Part shown: in pieces, positions 8,774 through 17,196 of the stretch
How the letters are laid out: each line of letters opens with the position of its first letter
Position numbering within the stretch: the stretch's first letter is position 1
Assembly (NCBI GenBank): GCA_047639475.1
Contig: JBLIOD010000024.1
Location: forward strand, 1-37,397
Direction of reading: 5' to 3'
From: JAAELZ01 sp047639475
GTDB taxonomy: Bacteria; Pseudomonadota; Gammaproteobacteria; Arenicellales; Poriferihabitantaceae
Length of the DNA stretch: 37,397 nt
Notes under the pieces: model-generated
What the model was told of the DNA's origin: nothing
The model's database searches: none
Seen by the model: only the letters and a program-made list of their open reading frames with translations
Position numbers and translations under genes: made by a program

Positions 8774-9414
8774 ATAACAAATCGAAGAAGGCCGTCACGA
8801 AGACTGAGCTATCCGCCGCTGAGGTCATTGAATGGTTAAGCGATCACCCTCACTTTTTTGATACTCACCGAGAAGTATTGTCAAAAATGGATTTACCCAG
8901 TGACGCAGGTACGGCCGTTTCGCTGCATCAGTACCAAGTACGCATCATGCGTGAAGAAAAGAGAGAGATGGACAACAAGCTCGCGCTGCTGGTGAAAAAT
9001 GCGAAAATCAATCACAAGATAAACGAAGACTTACTCGGTTTGGCAACCAAGTTAATAGCCTTGTCGAAACCGACAAAGAGTACCGCTCCTAAGCTGGCTA
9101 CTATCACAGAGCACTTTGGCTTACAGCTTAGCCATTTAGTCTCATTGACTGATCAACCCGTTATCCTAGAGCTGCACAGCGTATTGTCTGAGAATAAGCC
9201 TGTGTGCGAAAACAAAATGGACAAAGCCACGTTAACAACCTTGTTCGGTGGCCCTGCTAAGGGAGTTGAGTCTTACGCTATCATCCCGCTTTGCAAAGCA
9301 GGCGTGCTTGATTCGGTATTAGTACTTGGGGCTGATGATGCGGACCGATTCAAACCGGGCATGGGCACTGAGTTTTTGAAGCAGTTAGGGAGGCTAATTC
9401 AAGAAGCTGTTTAA
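8770..9414 (+). CDS. DUF484 family protein (GAF-like)
   Basis: A 214-residue protein of the DUF484 family, which is nearly always encoded between dapF and xerC. The N-terminus (VIEWLSDHPHFFDTHREVL) matches the family signature WL..HP.FF. It is followed by a coiled-coil-like helix (REEKREMDNKLALLVKNAK) and a GAF-like C-terminal domain (YAIIPLCKAGVLDSVLVLG, then FKPGMGTEFLKQLG). Function unknown; cytoplasmic. It overlaps dapF by 4 bases (ATGA) and xerC by 1 base (TAATG), indicating translational coupling at both ends. Confidence 0.92.
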   Translation: MNNKSKKAVTKTELSAAEVIEWLSDHPHFFDTHREVLSKMDLPSDAGTAVSLHQYQVRIMREEKREMDNKLALLVKNAKINHKINEDLLGLATKLIALSKPTKSTAPKLATITEHFGLQLSHLVSLTDQPVILELHSVLSENKPVCENKMDKATLTTLFGGPAKGVESYAIIPLCKAGVLDSVLVLGADDADRFKPGMGTEFLKQLGRLIQEAV

Positions 9415-10304
9415 TGCTGCCTCATCAACTCAAGTTATTTCTATCGTATTTGTGTTCTGAAAAGCGGCTTTCGGAACACACCGTGTTAGCTTATCAACGC
9501 GACCTGGATAAACTAAGCATCTACTTAGATAAGTTATCACTCACTGATGCCAAGCAACTGACTGCCGCACAGGCTCGGCAGTTTCCCGCCACACTGCACA
9601 GCCAAGGCTTATCTGGGCGCAGCATACAACGTAGTTTGAGTGCGGCTCGCAGCTTTTACCGGTTTCTAATTCGCGAAGAACAAACTGAAAGTAATCCCTT
9701 TAATGATGTTAAAGCACCCAAACCAGATAAAAAACTGCCTGACACACTCAGTGTAGACGAAGTTTCACACCTACTGGACGAGATGCCCAATACCGATATT
9801 GCACTGCGCGACAAGGCCATTATGGAACTCATTTATTCCTGTGGTTTACGGCTTACTGAGACCACCACAATAAATGTGGGCGCAATATCCAATGGACAAA
9901 CTATTTTAAGGGTGATGGGTAAAGGGGCCAAACAGCGCGATGTGCCGGTAGGCCGCAAAGCCTCAGATGCTATCGCGCAATGGCTTACGTTAAGGCCAAA
10001 ACTAGCTAACGAAGGTGAGCCCGCACTTTTCGTCAGTAACCGCGGTTCTAGAATCAGCCCCCGCAGCGTGCAAATGCGGCTAGACTATTGGGCTGCTCGG
10101 ATTGGGTTGGGCCGTAGGCTATACCCACACATGCTGAGACATTCATTTGCGAGCCATATGTTGGAATCAAGCCAAGACTTAAGAGCGGTGCAGGAATTGC
10201 TAGGTCATGCGAATATCTCTACCACTCAAATATATACCCACTTAGACTTTCAACATCTAGCAAAAGTATATGACCAAGCGCATCCACGCGCAAAATCAAA
10301 ATAA
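9414..10304 (+). CDS. xerC: Tyrosine recombinase XerC
   Basis: XerC, together with XerD, resolves chromosome dimers at dif. The 296-residue protein (E. coli 298) has an N-terminal SAM-like core-binding domain (about 1-90) and a C-terminal catalytic domain. The complete catalytic set is visible: R146 in SCGLRLTE, K170 in MGKGAKQRDVPV, H239 and R242 in HMLRHSFASHML, H265 in LLGHANIST, and nucleophile Y274 in QIYTHLD. Its position after dapF and DUF484 supports XerC rather than XerD or a phage integrase. The start overlaps the stop of DUF484 by one base. Confidence 0.95.
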   Translation: MLPHQLKLFLSYLCSEKRLSEHTVLAYQRDLDKLSIYLDKLSLTDAKQLTAAQARQFPATLHSQGLSGRSIQRSLSAARSFYRFLIREEQTESNPFNDVKAPKPDKKLPDTLSVDEVSHLLDEMPNTDIALRDKAIMELIYSCGLRLTETTTINVGAISNGQTILRVMGKGAKQRDVPVGRKASDAIAQWLTLRPKLANEGEPALFVSNRGSRISPRSVQMRLDYWAARIGLGRRLYPHMLRHSFASHMLESSQDLRAVQELLGHANISTTQIYTHLDFQHLAKVYDQAHPRAKSK

Positions 10305-10317
10305 CCCATAGGAAAAG

Positions 10318-11562
10318 ATGCGTTTTATTCGTCTATTAGCTTTACTATTATTGGCAGCTGTTCTCATATTCGTCAGTATCGGTTATTTATTTACTTATCG
10401 CTATCCCGGCTTACGTTTTGACCCCATTCCGCTCACCACCGAACTCAATCCCCGCGATGTCACCATAAGCGCACAAGGCGCTTACGTTAAAGACAGTAAG
10501 CAAGGTCTTTTCAGAGCCTTTTCACCTCATATTTCGTTCGCAGTAGAAGCATCAAAACAAACAGAAGTAAGCATTAGTCTTGAGAATGTCCACCCGCAAG
10601 CACAAGTTATATTTGATGAGGCAATGATATTTCAAGAGCACGTTATGGGCCTTAAACGGACAATTAGTTTTACAACAGGAAAAAACAGCCTCTCAACCTT
10701 CAAAGTTCAGTTTCCGGAAAAAGATAAATACCGTTTTGGCGCCATTGGCGATTCCGGTGGTGATAGTGAATTAGCTTGGGGCCTAAAGCGACTAGCATCT
10801 CAGGATGTTGATTTTATTTTGCACTTAGGTGACGGCTACTACACACCGGACAATGTTGGTAACGTACAAATCCATTTCAACCAAGCCGCTGTGCCAGTTT
10901 ACGCCACCAATGGCAACCACGACTTTCACGCCAAAGAGTGGCTGACGGTAGAGACTTATATGCAGAACATCGGGCCGCTTAACAACCGCTTTAAACTTTT
11001 AAACCATTGTTTTATCAATCTAGAAACCGGTGGATTTATGTTCCCCACGCATGGGGGGGATCGTGGACGGTTTCTAAGAGAGACCGTTCAACAACTCACC
11101 ACTACTCCAAACGAATGCCAGCCCATTATTTTCACACACAAACCCATATTAAGTAACTTGGATTTAGATATTCCACAAGTTAAACACACGCTTTATGGTT
11201 ATGACTCTCGATGGATATTAAAACAACTGCATAAACTACCAAACCCGGTATTGTTAGCGGGACATATACACCAAGATTTTGAGTTCACCCAAGACGGTAT
11301 AAAAACGTATGTTACGGGTAGTGGCTTGGCGCAGGATGATTTACTGGCCCAGGGGTTTGTGGCAAAACTGTTAATCGGTGAAATCAACGCTGACGGTGAG
11401 TTAAGTACCCAATGGATTACCAATGAAATGCCGCTGAATTACCATTGCTCGCAAAAGGTAAGAAACAGTCTACAGCATAAAATGGACAAAAAATCTAAGC
11501 CCAAAAAGAAGGCGAAGTACGCTCAGCTACTAAAGAAGCTGAGCGCGGCTTGTGGCAACTAA
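10318..11562 (+). CDS. Membrane-anchored calcineurin-like metallophosphoesterase
   Basis: A 414-residue protein with an N-terminal hydrophobic anchor (residues about 4-24), then a beta-rich domain (30-130) like the N-terminal domain of purple-acid-phosphatase-type enzymes, then a metallophosphoesterase domain. Metal ligands are D145 (AIGDSGG), D172 (HLGDGYY), N200-H201 (NGNHDF), H274 (FTHKPI), and H316/H318 (AGHIHQD). The C-terminus is very lysine-rich (KKSKPKKKAK). The substrate is unknown. It is likely periplasmic, tethered to the inner membrane. The start has a good ribosome site (AGGAAAAG), 13 bases after xerC. This position is usually taken by a HAD-family hydrolase gene in the dapF-xerC operon. 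It overlaps ppa tail-to-tail by 4 bases. Confidence 0.85.
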   Translation: MRFIRLLALLLLAAVLIFVSIGYLFTYRYPGLRFDPIPLTTELNPRDVTISAQGAYVKDSKQGLFRAFSPHISFAVEASKQTEVSISLENVHPQAQVIFDEAMIFQEHVMGLKRTISFTTGKNSLSTFKVQFPEKDKYRFGAIGDSGGDSELAWGLKRLASQDVDFILHLGDGYYTPDNVGNVQIHFNQAAVPVYATNGNHDFHAKEWLTVETYMQNIGPLNNRFKLLNHCFINLETGGFMFPTHGGDRGRFLRETVQQLTTTPNECQPIIFTHKPILSNLDLDIPQVKHTLYGYDSRWILKQLHKLPNPVLLAGHIHQDFEFTQDGIKTYVTGSGLAQDDLLAQGFVAKLLIGEINADGELSTQWITNEMPLNYHCSQKVRNSLQHKMDKKSKPKKKAKYAQLLKKLSAACGN

Positions 11563-12092
11563 CCTTCCTGTTTGTAGCGCTCTATTGATTCCATGATTTC
11601 TTTTTTGGCGGCATCTATATCACCCCAACCGCTCACCTTGGCCCACTTACCGGGCTCTAAATCTTTATAGTGCTCGAAGAAGTGCGCAATACGTTGCAAT
11701 AACTCTCGAGGTAAGTCACGCACATTAGACACGTCTTGATACAGGCTGGTTAATTGATCAACTGGCACGGCAATCACTTTTTTATCGTCACCTGCCTCGT
11801 CTTCCATCAACAACACCCCTACTGGGCGGCAACGCACCACCGAACCACTGATAACTGGCAGTGGCGCAATCAAACAGACATCTGTTGGATCGCCATCACC
11901 TGATAGGGTATTTGGAATGTACCCATAGTTGCAAGGATAGTGCATGGCGGTTGCCAAAAAGCGATCAACAAAAAGCGTTTGGGTTTCTTTATCTACTTCG
12001 TACTTAATGGGTTCTCGGTTAAGAGGAATCTCAATAATGACATTAAGATCATCAGGGACATGAATACCAGAAGAAACACTTTGCAGAGCCAT
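11559..12092 (-). CDS. ppa: Inorganic pyrophosphatase (family I)
   Basis: Hydrolyses pyrophosphate to drive biosynthetic reactions; soluble cytoplasmic enzyme. The 177-residue length matches E. coli Ppa (176). The family signature DGDPTDV is present, along with KYEVDKET, FLATAMHYPCNYGYIPNTL and CRPVGVLLMEDEAGDDKKV, which contribute the metal- and phosphate-binding acidic residues. The upstream region contains the perfect 12-bp palindrome TTTTGATCAAAA at 12102-12113, a possible operator. It is convergent with the phosphoesterase gene; the two stop codons overlap. Confidence 0.96.
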   Translation of the reverse strand: MALQSVSSGIHVPDDLNVIIEIPLNREPIKYEVDKETQTLFVDRFLATAMHYPCNYGYIPNTLSGDGDPTDVCLIAPLPVISGSVVRCRPVGVLLMEDEAGDDKKVIAVPVDQLTSLYQDVSNVRDLPRELLQRIAHFFEHYKDLEPGKWAKVSGWGDIDAAKKEIMESIERYKQEG

Positions 12093-12187
12093 GATTAGCA
12101 GTTTTGATCAAAAAATTAGGAGGGCGATTCTAGCTTAATCAAACCACCATTATGTAGTTAATCACCCACTAATCACGAAGAATGCAG

Positions 12188-14125
12188 TTAATTTTCTATG
12201 CTGTAAACGCTAATTTTATCCGCTTTCCATATTTTGTTATATCGCTCTGGGTTCGCTTCCAAGTGTGACTTCAATGCCGCGGTATAATAAACGCTGACTT
12301 TCATCACGTCAGCAGGCCAATGCCTAGCGGCCCGGCCCGTTTCACTATAAGCACCATCACGTTCATTGATCACCAGCCACGAGCCCTTAAATCGTTCTAA
12401 AGGATCATCACTGTAGTCATCAAAACTATATCGGTTTCTTGCATATAAATGCATCGCGGAAAACTTGCTATTGTAAGTTTGGTGGTGCGTTAAAGCGGAA
12501 ATAGCATATCCCGTTATGGGGTCCGTTAAAATGGATTTCTTTCCCGTTTCTTCTCGTAAAAACTGTAACAAGTCAGACCAATGCGTGTAAGCACTTTCTT
12601 GTTGTACGGGTTCAAGGGTAACCCGACTATAGAGATTACTCAGACCACTGAAGCTGAATGGAAACAACAGCGCGACCATCAAAAATAGAGACATCGCAGC
12701 AGCGAGTTTAAAGTGAACTCTTTCATCACGTAGCCACGAAAAACAATATAGTACACAAGCGCCGGCCACCATATTGAGCGGCACAATGTACAACATCCGC
12801 CACAAGGTATGCGCCCCGTCTACGCGCAGAAACCAATCAACAAAGACCGGGTTGAACACCGTAAACAACGGCACTAACATGCCCATAAACAGATAGGGAT
12901 TACCGATCAGCTTTTTATAAAAAACCATAAACAACAAATAAATAAAGCCACCCCATAGTGTGATAACACGGGCAAATTGATACTCAGGGTTTAAAAAGAG
13001 AACCCGATTCAAGATAGGTCCGTGTTCAGATAACTGCAGTACCTTATTGGCCAAGTCAGTGGGGCGTAGGGTGTTCAAATAAGTAAATATCACCACTGCC
13101 AGAAACCCGAGTATCAATACTATCAGTAAGGCTAGTTGGATCTTAGAGACACCGAGCCACCAGCGGCTTAGTACCGAGCTATCTGAGCTTTGCGCCTTAT
13201 AGGTAAAGGGCTTTAAAAATACATTCCACGCTAATATTAAACCGCCCATTACTGCTATATACAAGGCTTCTTGGTTATGAATTATTGCTGCACAAATCGT
13301 AAAGCCTAGTAGCAAAAGGCCATCTCTGAATCGATTCGATGAGGCAGATATCAATCGATAAACTAGCACAATCGCGCCATAGTAGAATGCGAAATTGAGC
13401 ATCGTTGGCGCCAAGGCGTAATAACGCACGTACGAAAATATATTAATACCCAAGTGCGCAAACAAAAATAATGTACTTAATAAGCTGGCAACTAACCTTT
13501 CGCCTTGAGTGAAATTAAGTTTCTCAAAAATAAACCAAGCAAATGCATAGCTCAAGCTTAAGAACACCAAGCCATTTAGCAACATTGCGGATGCCAAGCT
13601 ATTGACTAAAGGCACGCCCACTAGGTAACTTATCAAGCTATAAAAGGTGTACCAAACTGCTGGGCTTTGGTTAAATAGATGTTTTAAATCGGTAGATGAA
13701 CCTAAAAATCCTGCTTCGATACGTCCATATTGGTGTTGTGCAAATCCCAAATGGTTGTATAAGTCTGACGGCATTTCGATATAAGGCCCCGCCCAAAGAC
13801 GATACAACAAATAACTAATCATCACGATACCAAGACCCAAAAGCCATTGTCGATTCACACCAATCGAGTAATAATTTCTAGAGGATGGCCTGATTCGGCT
13901 AGCAATGATACCAAACGAACAAATGACGATTAAGCCGCCAAAATAGAGATAATAGGCTTGCATTAACGGCAAACTTTGCAGCTTGGTTATACTGGCTATA
14001 AGTACATAATATGCATACGACAGTGGTATGACTAACAACAACCTATGCTTTTTAACACCTAAAGTAGGTAGGAGCATAGCCCCTGGGGCAGTAAGCAAAG
14101 TAAGCGCTAGAAAAAAATAGAACAC
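12188..14125 (-). CDS. Polytopic membrane protein, possible GT-C type glycosyltransferase
   Basis: A 645-residue protein with about 12-14 predicted membrane segments covering residues 1-500, then a soluble C-terminal part of about 140 residues (from SNLYSRVTLEP). A loop after the fourth segment reads GPYIEMPSDLYNHLGFAQHQ; acidic residues in an early external loop are a hallmark of GT-C glycosyltransferases, which use polyprenyl-phosphate sugars. The C-terminal part contains TDPITGYAISALTHHQTYN and WLVINERDGAYS, similar to soluble ends of other GT-C-like proteins. I do not recognise a specific family. The start is a GTG at 14125 with no clear ribosome site. Transcribed toward ppa, 95 bases away. 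Confidence 0.55.
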   Translation of the reverse strand: MFYFFLALTLLTAPGAMLLPTLGVKKHRLLLVIPLSYAYYVLIASITKLQSLPLMQAYYLYFGGLIVICSFGIIASRIRPSSRNYYSIGVNRQWLLGLGIVMISYLLYRLWAGPYIEMPSDLYNHLGFAQHQYGRIEAGFLGSSTDLKHLFNQSPAVWYTFYSLISYLVGVPLVNSLASAMLLNGLVFLSLSYAFAWFIFEKLNFTQGERLVASLLSTLFLFAHLGINIFSYVRYYALAPTMLNFAFYYGAIVLVYRLISASSNRFRDGLLLLGFTICAAIIHNQEALYIAVMGGLILAWNVFLKPFTYKAQSSDSSVLSRWWLGVSKIQLALLIVLILGFLAVVIFTYLNTLRPTDLANKVLQLSEHGPILNRVLFLNPEYQFARVITLWGGFIYLLFMVFYKKLIGNPYLFMGMLVPLFTVFNPVFVDWFLRVDGAHTLWRMLYIVPLNMVAGACVLYCFSWLRDERVHFKLAAAMSLFLMVALLFPFSFSGLSNLYSRVTLEPVQQESAYTHWSDLLQFLREETGKKSILTDPITGYAISALTHHQTYNSKFSAMHLYARNRYSFDDYSDDPLERFKGSWLVINERDGAYSETGRAARHWPADVMKVSVYYTAALKSHLEANPERYNKIWKADKISVYSIEN

Positions 14126-14580
14126 GTCAAACTATTATGAATTAACAAGCTCCAAAGCATAACGGATTAATCACAAAAAAGACAAGAAAAAGGGCTCCAA
14201 AGAGTCCCTAATATAGTCACTGAAGTGAAAAACGCATGCACGTAATCGAGGTAACGCTTTTGCCCGTACATAATGAATGTAGGCACTTATTATTAAACAT
14301 GAACCTTATAAGGTTATGTTACAGAGTACATATTAAACGAAATTGTTAAAAAAAAGGGCGTGGCTATAGCAACGCCTAAACCACCAAAGGAGGATGGAGG
14401 AGAAGTTCTATCGTTGGCTGTAAAACAATCAGCAATAAGTATTTGATACTGTATTAAATACCTTTAAAAATGGGGAGAACAAGTAAAAAAGCCCATTCTT
14501 TAAACTAAGTAAGTTGTTTTCTCACAGTATGAATAATTTATCATACAGATAATCGGTTATTATAGCAAGACAAACGGTGG
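14126..14580. other. 455-bp AT-rich intergenic region without a supported gene
   Basis: This region separates the ferredoxin-like gene from the membrane-protein gene, both on the - strand. It contains a terminator-like hairpin at 14347-14376 and a purine-rich tract around 14386-14412 (AAAGGAGGATGGAGGAGAAG). There is also a hairpin-prone stretch GTATTT...AAATAC near 14440-14462. The tract looks like a strong ribosome site, but the nearest ATG sits directly against it and gives only nine codons, so I do not call a gene. The left 150 bases should hold the promoter of the membrane-protein gene. A small RNA is possible but unsupported. Confidence 0.5.
14347..14376 (-). terminator. Rho-independent terminator candidate downstream of the glc operon
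   Basis: Read on the - strand, the stem GGCGT...ACGCC (with inner GC pairs around TATA and one mismatch) is followed directly by C and eight T residues. The + strand shows eight A at 14348-14355, then GGGCGTGGC TATA GCAACGCC. The polarity is right to end the glcDEF-ferredoxin transcript, about 200 bases after the last stop codon. Confidence 0.7.
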
Positions 14581-14922
14581 TTACTCCAATAGCAATCGCT
14601 CAACTATCTCTCCCATTTTTAAGTGGGTCTGCAGTATCTCATCAATATCGGCGTGATCTACGTAGGTATACCACACTGCATCCGGATAAATCACGAGTAT
14701 TGGGCCAAGCTCACATCGACCTAAACACCCGGAATCGCTCACTCGCATCAAGCCTTCTCCATAAATCCCAGCGGCTTTCATTTGCTGTTTAAGGTAATCG
14801 CGCGCATTTTGGCTGTCGAAATCAGCGCAGGCAGATTTATGTTCACGCTGATTAATACAAACAAAAATATGTTTGGTGTAATGCAGTGGTTGTACTGGCA
14901 GTTCTATATTTACTAGTTTCAT
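14581..14922 (-). CDS. Thioredoxin-like [2Fe-2S] ferredoxin
   Basis: A 113-residue (2Fe-2S) ferredoxin-domain protein of the thioredoxin-like type. Four candidate cluster cysteines are visible: C22 and C32 (C-x9-C in FVCINQREHKSAC), and C66 and C70 in SGCLGRCELGP, the typical second half of the motif. The start overlaps the glcF stop (ATGA), so it is translationally coupled to the glycolate oxidase genes as their last member. A role as electron carrier or assembly helper for the glycolate oxidase Fe-S subunit is inference from this position. Confidence 0.85.
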   Translation of the reverse strand: MKLVNIELPVQPLHYTKHIFVCINQREHKSACADFDSQNARDYLKQQMKAAGIYGEGLMRVSDSGCLGRCELGPILVIYPDAVWYTYVDHADIDEILQTHLKMGEIVERLLLE

Positions 14923-16145
14923 TTGTTACTTATCGCGGCTTCTATCAATTCTATCCAATGTACTACTTTAACCGTTGTGTTGCTTTTGAGTTGCAACTGG
15001 CAACCTATATTCGCTGTCGCAATCACATCAGGTTTATCTGTGGTTAAATTTTGCACTTTATCTTGGGCAAGCTGCTGAGACAATTCTTTTTGAAAAATGG
15101 AGTAAGTGCCTGCCGAACCACAGCATAAATGACCGTCGTTCACGGGGAGTACGATATAACCCACCGCGCTTAGAATCTTTTCAACCACACCATTTAGCTT
15201 TAGGCCATGTTGTAAAGTGCACGGTGATTGAAAAGCCACTCGTTGCGCCCTGCCAACCATTGGCACTTTATCACGCTGCTTAAACTCCCGTGCAATAACT
15301 TTTGAAATGTCCATTGCCAACTCCGAAATATGTTGCGCTTTCTCTGCATACAACTCGTCGTCTTTAAGTAGATCACCATAATCCTTTATGGTTACACCAC
15401 AGCCACTAGCGGTAAAAATAATAGCTTCGACTCCTTGCTCAATCGTTGGCCACCACTGATCAATCAATCGCTTAATGTCTTTCAAGCCCTGCTCATGACC
15501 ATTAGTGTGTAAACGCATGGCTCCGCAACAACCCGCTGCTGGTTCTATCAGGTTGACACCAAGTTTATCCATCACACGCACCGTGGCTGCATTGGTATTA
15601 GGCGCTATGCTCGCCTGTACACAACCTTTAAGCATGAGCATCTTACGTGCAGACAGCGTAGTTGGCTTAGTCACATATAAGTCGGTATCAGGCAGTTTCT
15701 GCTGAACCGCTAGCGGTAAAACTGGACGAAGTAATTGACCAACTTTGACCGTTGCTTTTAACGGCTGAGTGTTTAACAGCAATGACGTGAGTAATTTACG
15801 TTGCAAGGTTTCCTTGATCGGCCGTGGTGCCAAATCTTGGTGTAGCTCACGCCCCAATTCTAATAAACTGCTGTACTCAACGCCTGACGGACAAGTGGTT
15901 TCGCAGCTTCTGCACATCAAGCATCGGTCTAAGTGTAAGCGGCTCCGAGAGTCTGCTTCACCCGATTCTAACATTTGCTTCATGAGGTAAATTCTCCCAC
16001 GTGGGCCGTCTGCTTCATCGCCCAATAATTGATAAGTTGGGCAAGTTGCATTACAAAAACCGCAATGCACACAACGGCGCAACAGCTGTGCTGCCGTCTC
16101 TGCTTTCGAATTTTGTGTTAATGATTTCGCTAAGTGAATATCCAT
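14919..16145 (-). CDS. glcF: Glycolate oxidase iron-sulfur subunit
   Basis: GlcF passes electrons from glycolate oxidation by GlcD/GlcE toward the membrane quinone pool. The 408-residue protein (E. coli 407) has two [4Fe-4S] motifs, C25-x2-C28-x2-C31-x3-C35 and C75-x2-C78-x2-C81-x3-C85, each ending in CP. The C-terminal half contains two cysteine-rich CCG motifs (AGCCGAMRLH and CCGSAGTYSIF), as in the heterodisulfide-reductase-like CCG domain. It starts one base after the glcE stop and overlaps the downstream ferredoxin gene. Confidence 0.95.
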   Translation of the reverse strand: MDIHLAKSLTQNSKAETAAQLLRRCVHCGFCNATCPTYQLLGDEADGPRGRIYLMKQMLESGEADSRSRLHLDRCLMCRSCETTCPSGVEYSSLLELGRELHQDLAPRPIKETLQRKLLTSLLLNTQPLKATVKVGQLLRPVLPLAVQQKLPDTDLYVTKPTTLSARKMLMLKGCVQASIAPNTNAATVRVMDKLGVNLIEPAAGCCGAMRLHTNGHEQGLKDIKRLIDQWWPTIEQGVEAIIFTASGCGVTIKDYGDLLKDDELYAEKAQHISELAMDISKVIAREFKQRDKVPMVGRAQRVAFQSPCTLQHGLKLNGVVEKILSAVGYIVLPVNDGHLCCGSAGTYSIFQKELSQQLAQDKVQNLTTDKPDVIATANIGCQLQLKSNTTVKVVHWIELIEAAISNK

Positions 16146-16146
16146 A

Positions 16147-17196
16147 TTAGACAGACCATTGCGGGTTTAATATTCCTGCTGGATCAAACGACGCTTTAAT
16201 CAGCTGATGAATTTGATGCAATTCCTTGGGCACGTTTAGCAAAGGCGAGATCAAACCATTGGCATCTAACTTCGATACACGACCGCCCAATAGAGTCACT
16301 TCGCTGCGTAATTCTTCTTCATTACTGTCAGTGAGTTTTATAAAACGCTGTGCCCCGCCCCAGTCTATAAGCTGTTCATCACCTAGTCTAAGCCTAGCTG
16401 AAGCTGGCGGGAGGTCACATCGATAAATCACCTCACCCTTCATGAAAAATGGATGGCAACGCTGATCAATGCTAGTAAATAACGCGTCCTCGTCATTGCC
16501 CTTTTCGATAGAGCCAATGCTTGCCACGTCCACAGCAACTGCTTCAGGAGACCCTGAGAATCTCAGGTTTATTTGTGAATCAACCCAATGTGCAGCGCTC
16601 AGTGTTGCGGCGCTGAAAGATAAACGAGTGAATTGTTCAATGGCTTGCTCCATATCTTGTACGCCTATTGATACGATCTCCTGAGTGGAAGGCCTGGGGA
16701 TTAACCGCAGAGAAACTTCCACCAGAACACCTAACGTACCCATAGCGCCTGCCATCGGACGGAACAGATCGAATCCCGCGACGTTCTTCATTACCTTTCC
16801 CCCAAATTGCACTACTTCACCTTTGCCATTGATAAGTTTAGCCCCCAATATAAAGTCGCGCACGCCACCACGAAAAGGGCGTGCTGAGCCTGAAAAACCC
16901 GTTGCAACCATTCCGCCTACGGTAGCGTTATCGTTAGCAAAAGGTGGTTCAAAACCGAGTATTTGATTTTGCTCTGCCAACGCTTCTATCAGATCTTTAA
17001 GTCGCGTTCCCGTACGCACCACTACCACCAGTTCACTGGGGTCGTACTCAACAATACCCGAATGCTCTCGTATATCAATGTAGCGTGAGCCCTCAACGAC
17101 CGGAAATTTTGAGCCACCGCCTTTAATGGTTATCGGCTGGCCGGCAAGATAGGCTTCCTGCACCTGTACCTGCAAAGGAGAGCTACAATCAGCCAT
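16147..17196 (-). CDS. glcE: Glycolate oxidase FAD-binding subunit GlcE
   Basis: The 349-residue length matches E. coli GlcE (350). It belongs to the PCMH-type FAD-binding oxidase family: QPITIKGGGSKFPVVEG, an FAD-loop ANDNATVGGMVATGFSGS, and GKVMKNVAGFDLFRPMAGA. It forms the glycolate oxidase complex with GlcD and GlcF. The GlcD stop and GlcE start share bases (TGATG), and the glcF start follows its stop after one base, so the three subunits are translated together. Confidence 0.95.
   Translation of the reverse strand: MADCSSPLQVQVQEAYLAGQPITIKGGGSKFPVVEGSRYIDIREHSGIVEYDPSELVVVVRTGTRLKDLIEALAEQNQILGFEPPFANDNATVGGMVATGFSGSARPFRGGVRDFILGAKLINGKGEVVQFGGKVMKNVAGFDLFRPMAGAMGTLGVLVEVSLRLIPRPSTQEIVSIGVQDMEQAIEQFTRLSFSAATLSAAHWVDSQINLRFSGSPEAVAVDVASIGSIEKGNDEDALFTSIDQRCHPFFMKGEVIYRCDLPPASARLRLGDEQLIDWGGAQRFIKLTDSNEEELRSEVTLLGGRVSKLDANGLISPLLNVPKELHQIHQLIKASFDPAGILNPQWSV

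Noticed and set aside
14386..14420. Nine-codon reading frame after AAAGGAGG
   Set aside because: The ATG directly abuts the ribosome-site-like sequence with no spacing, and the product would be only nine residues.
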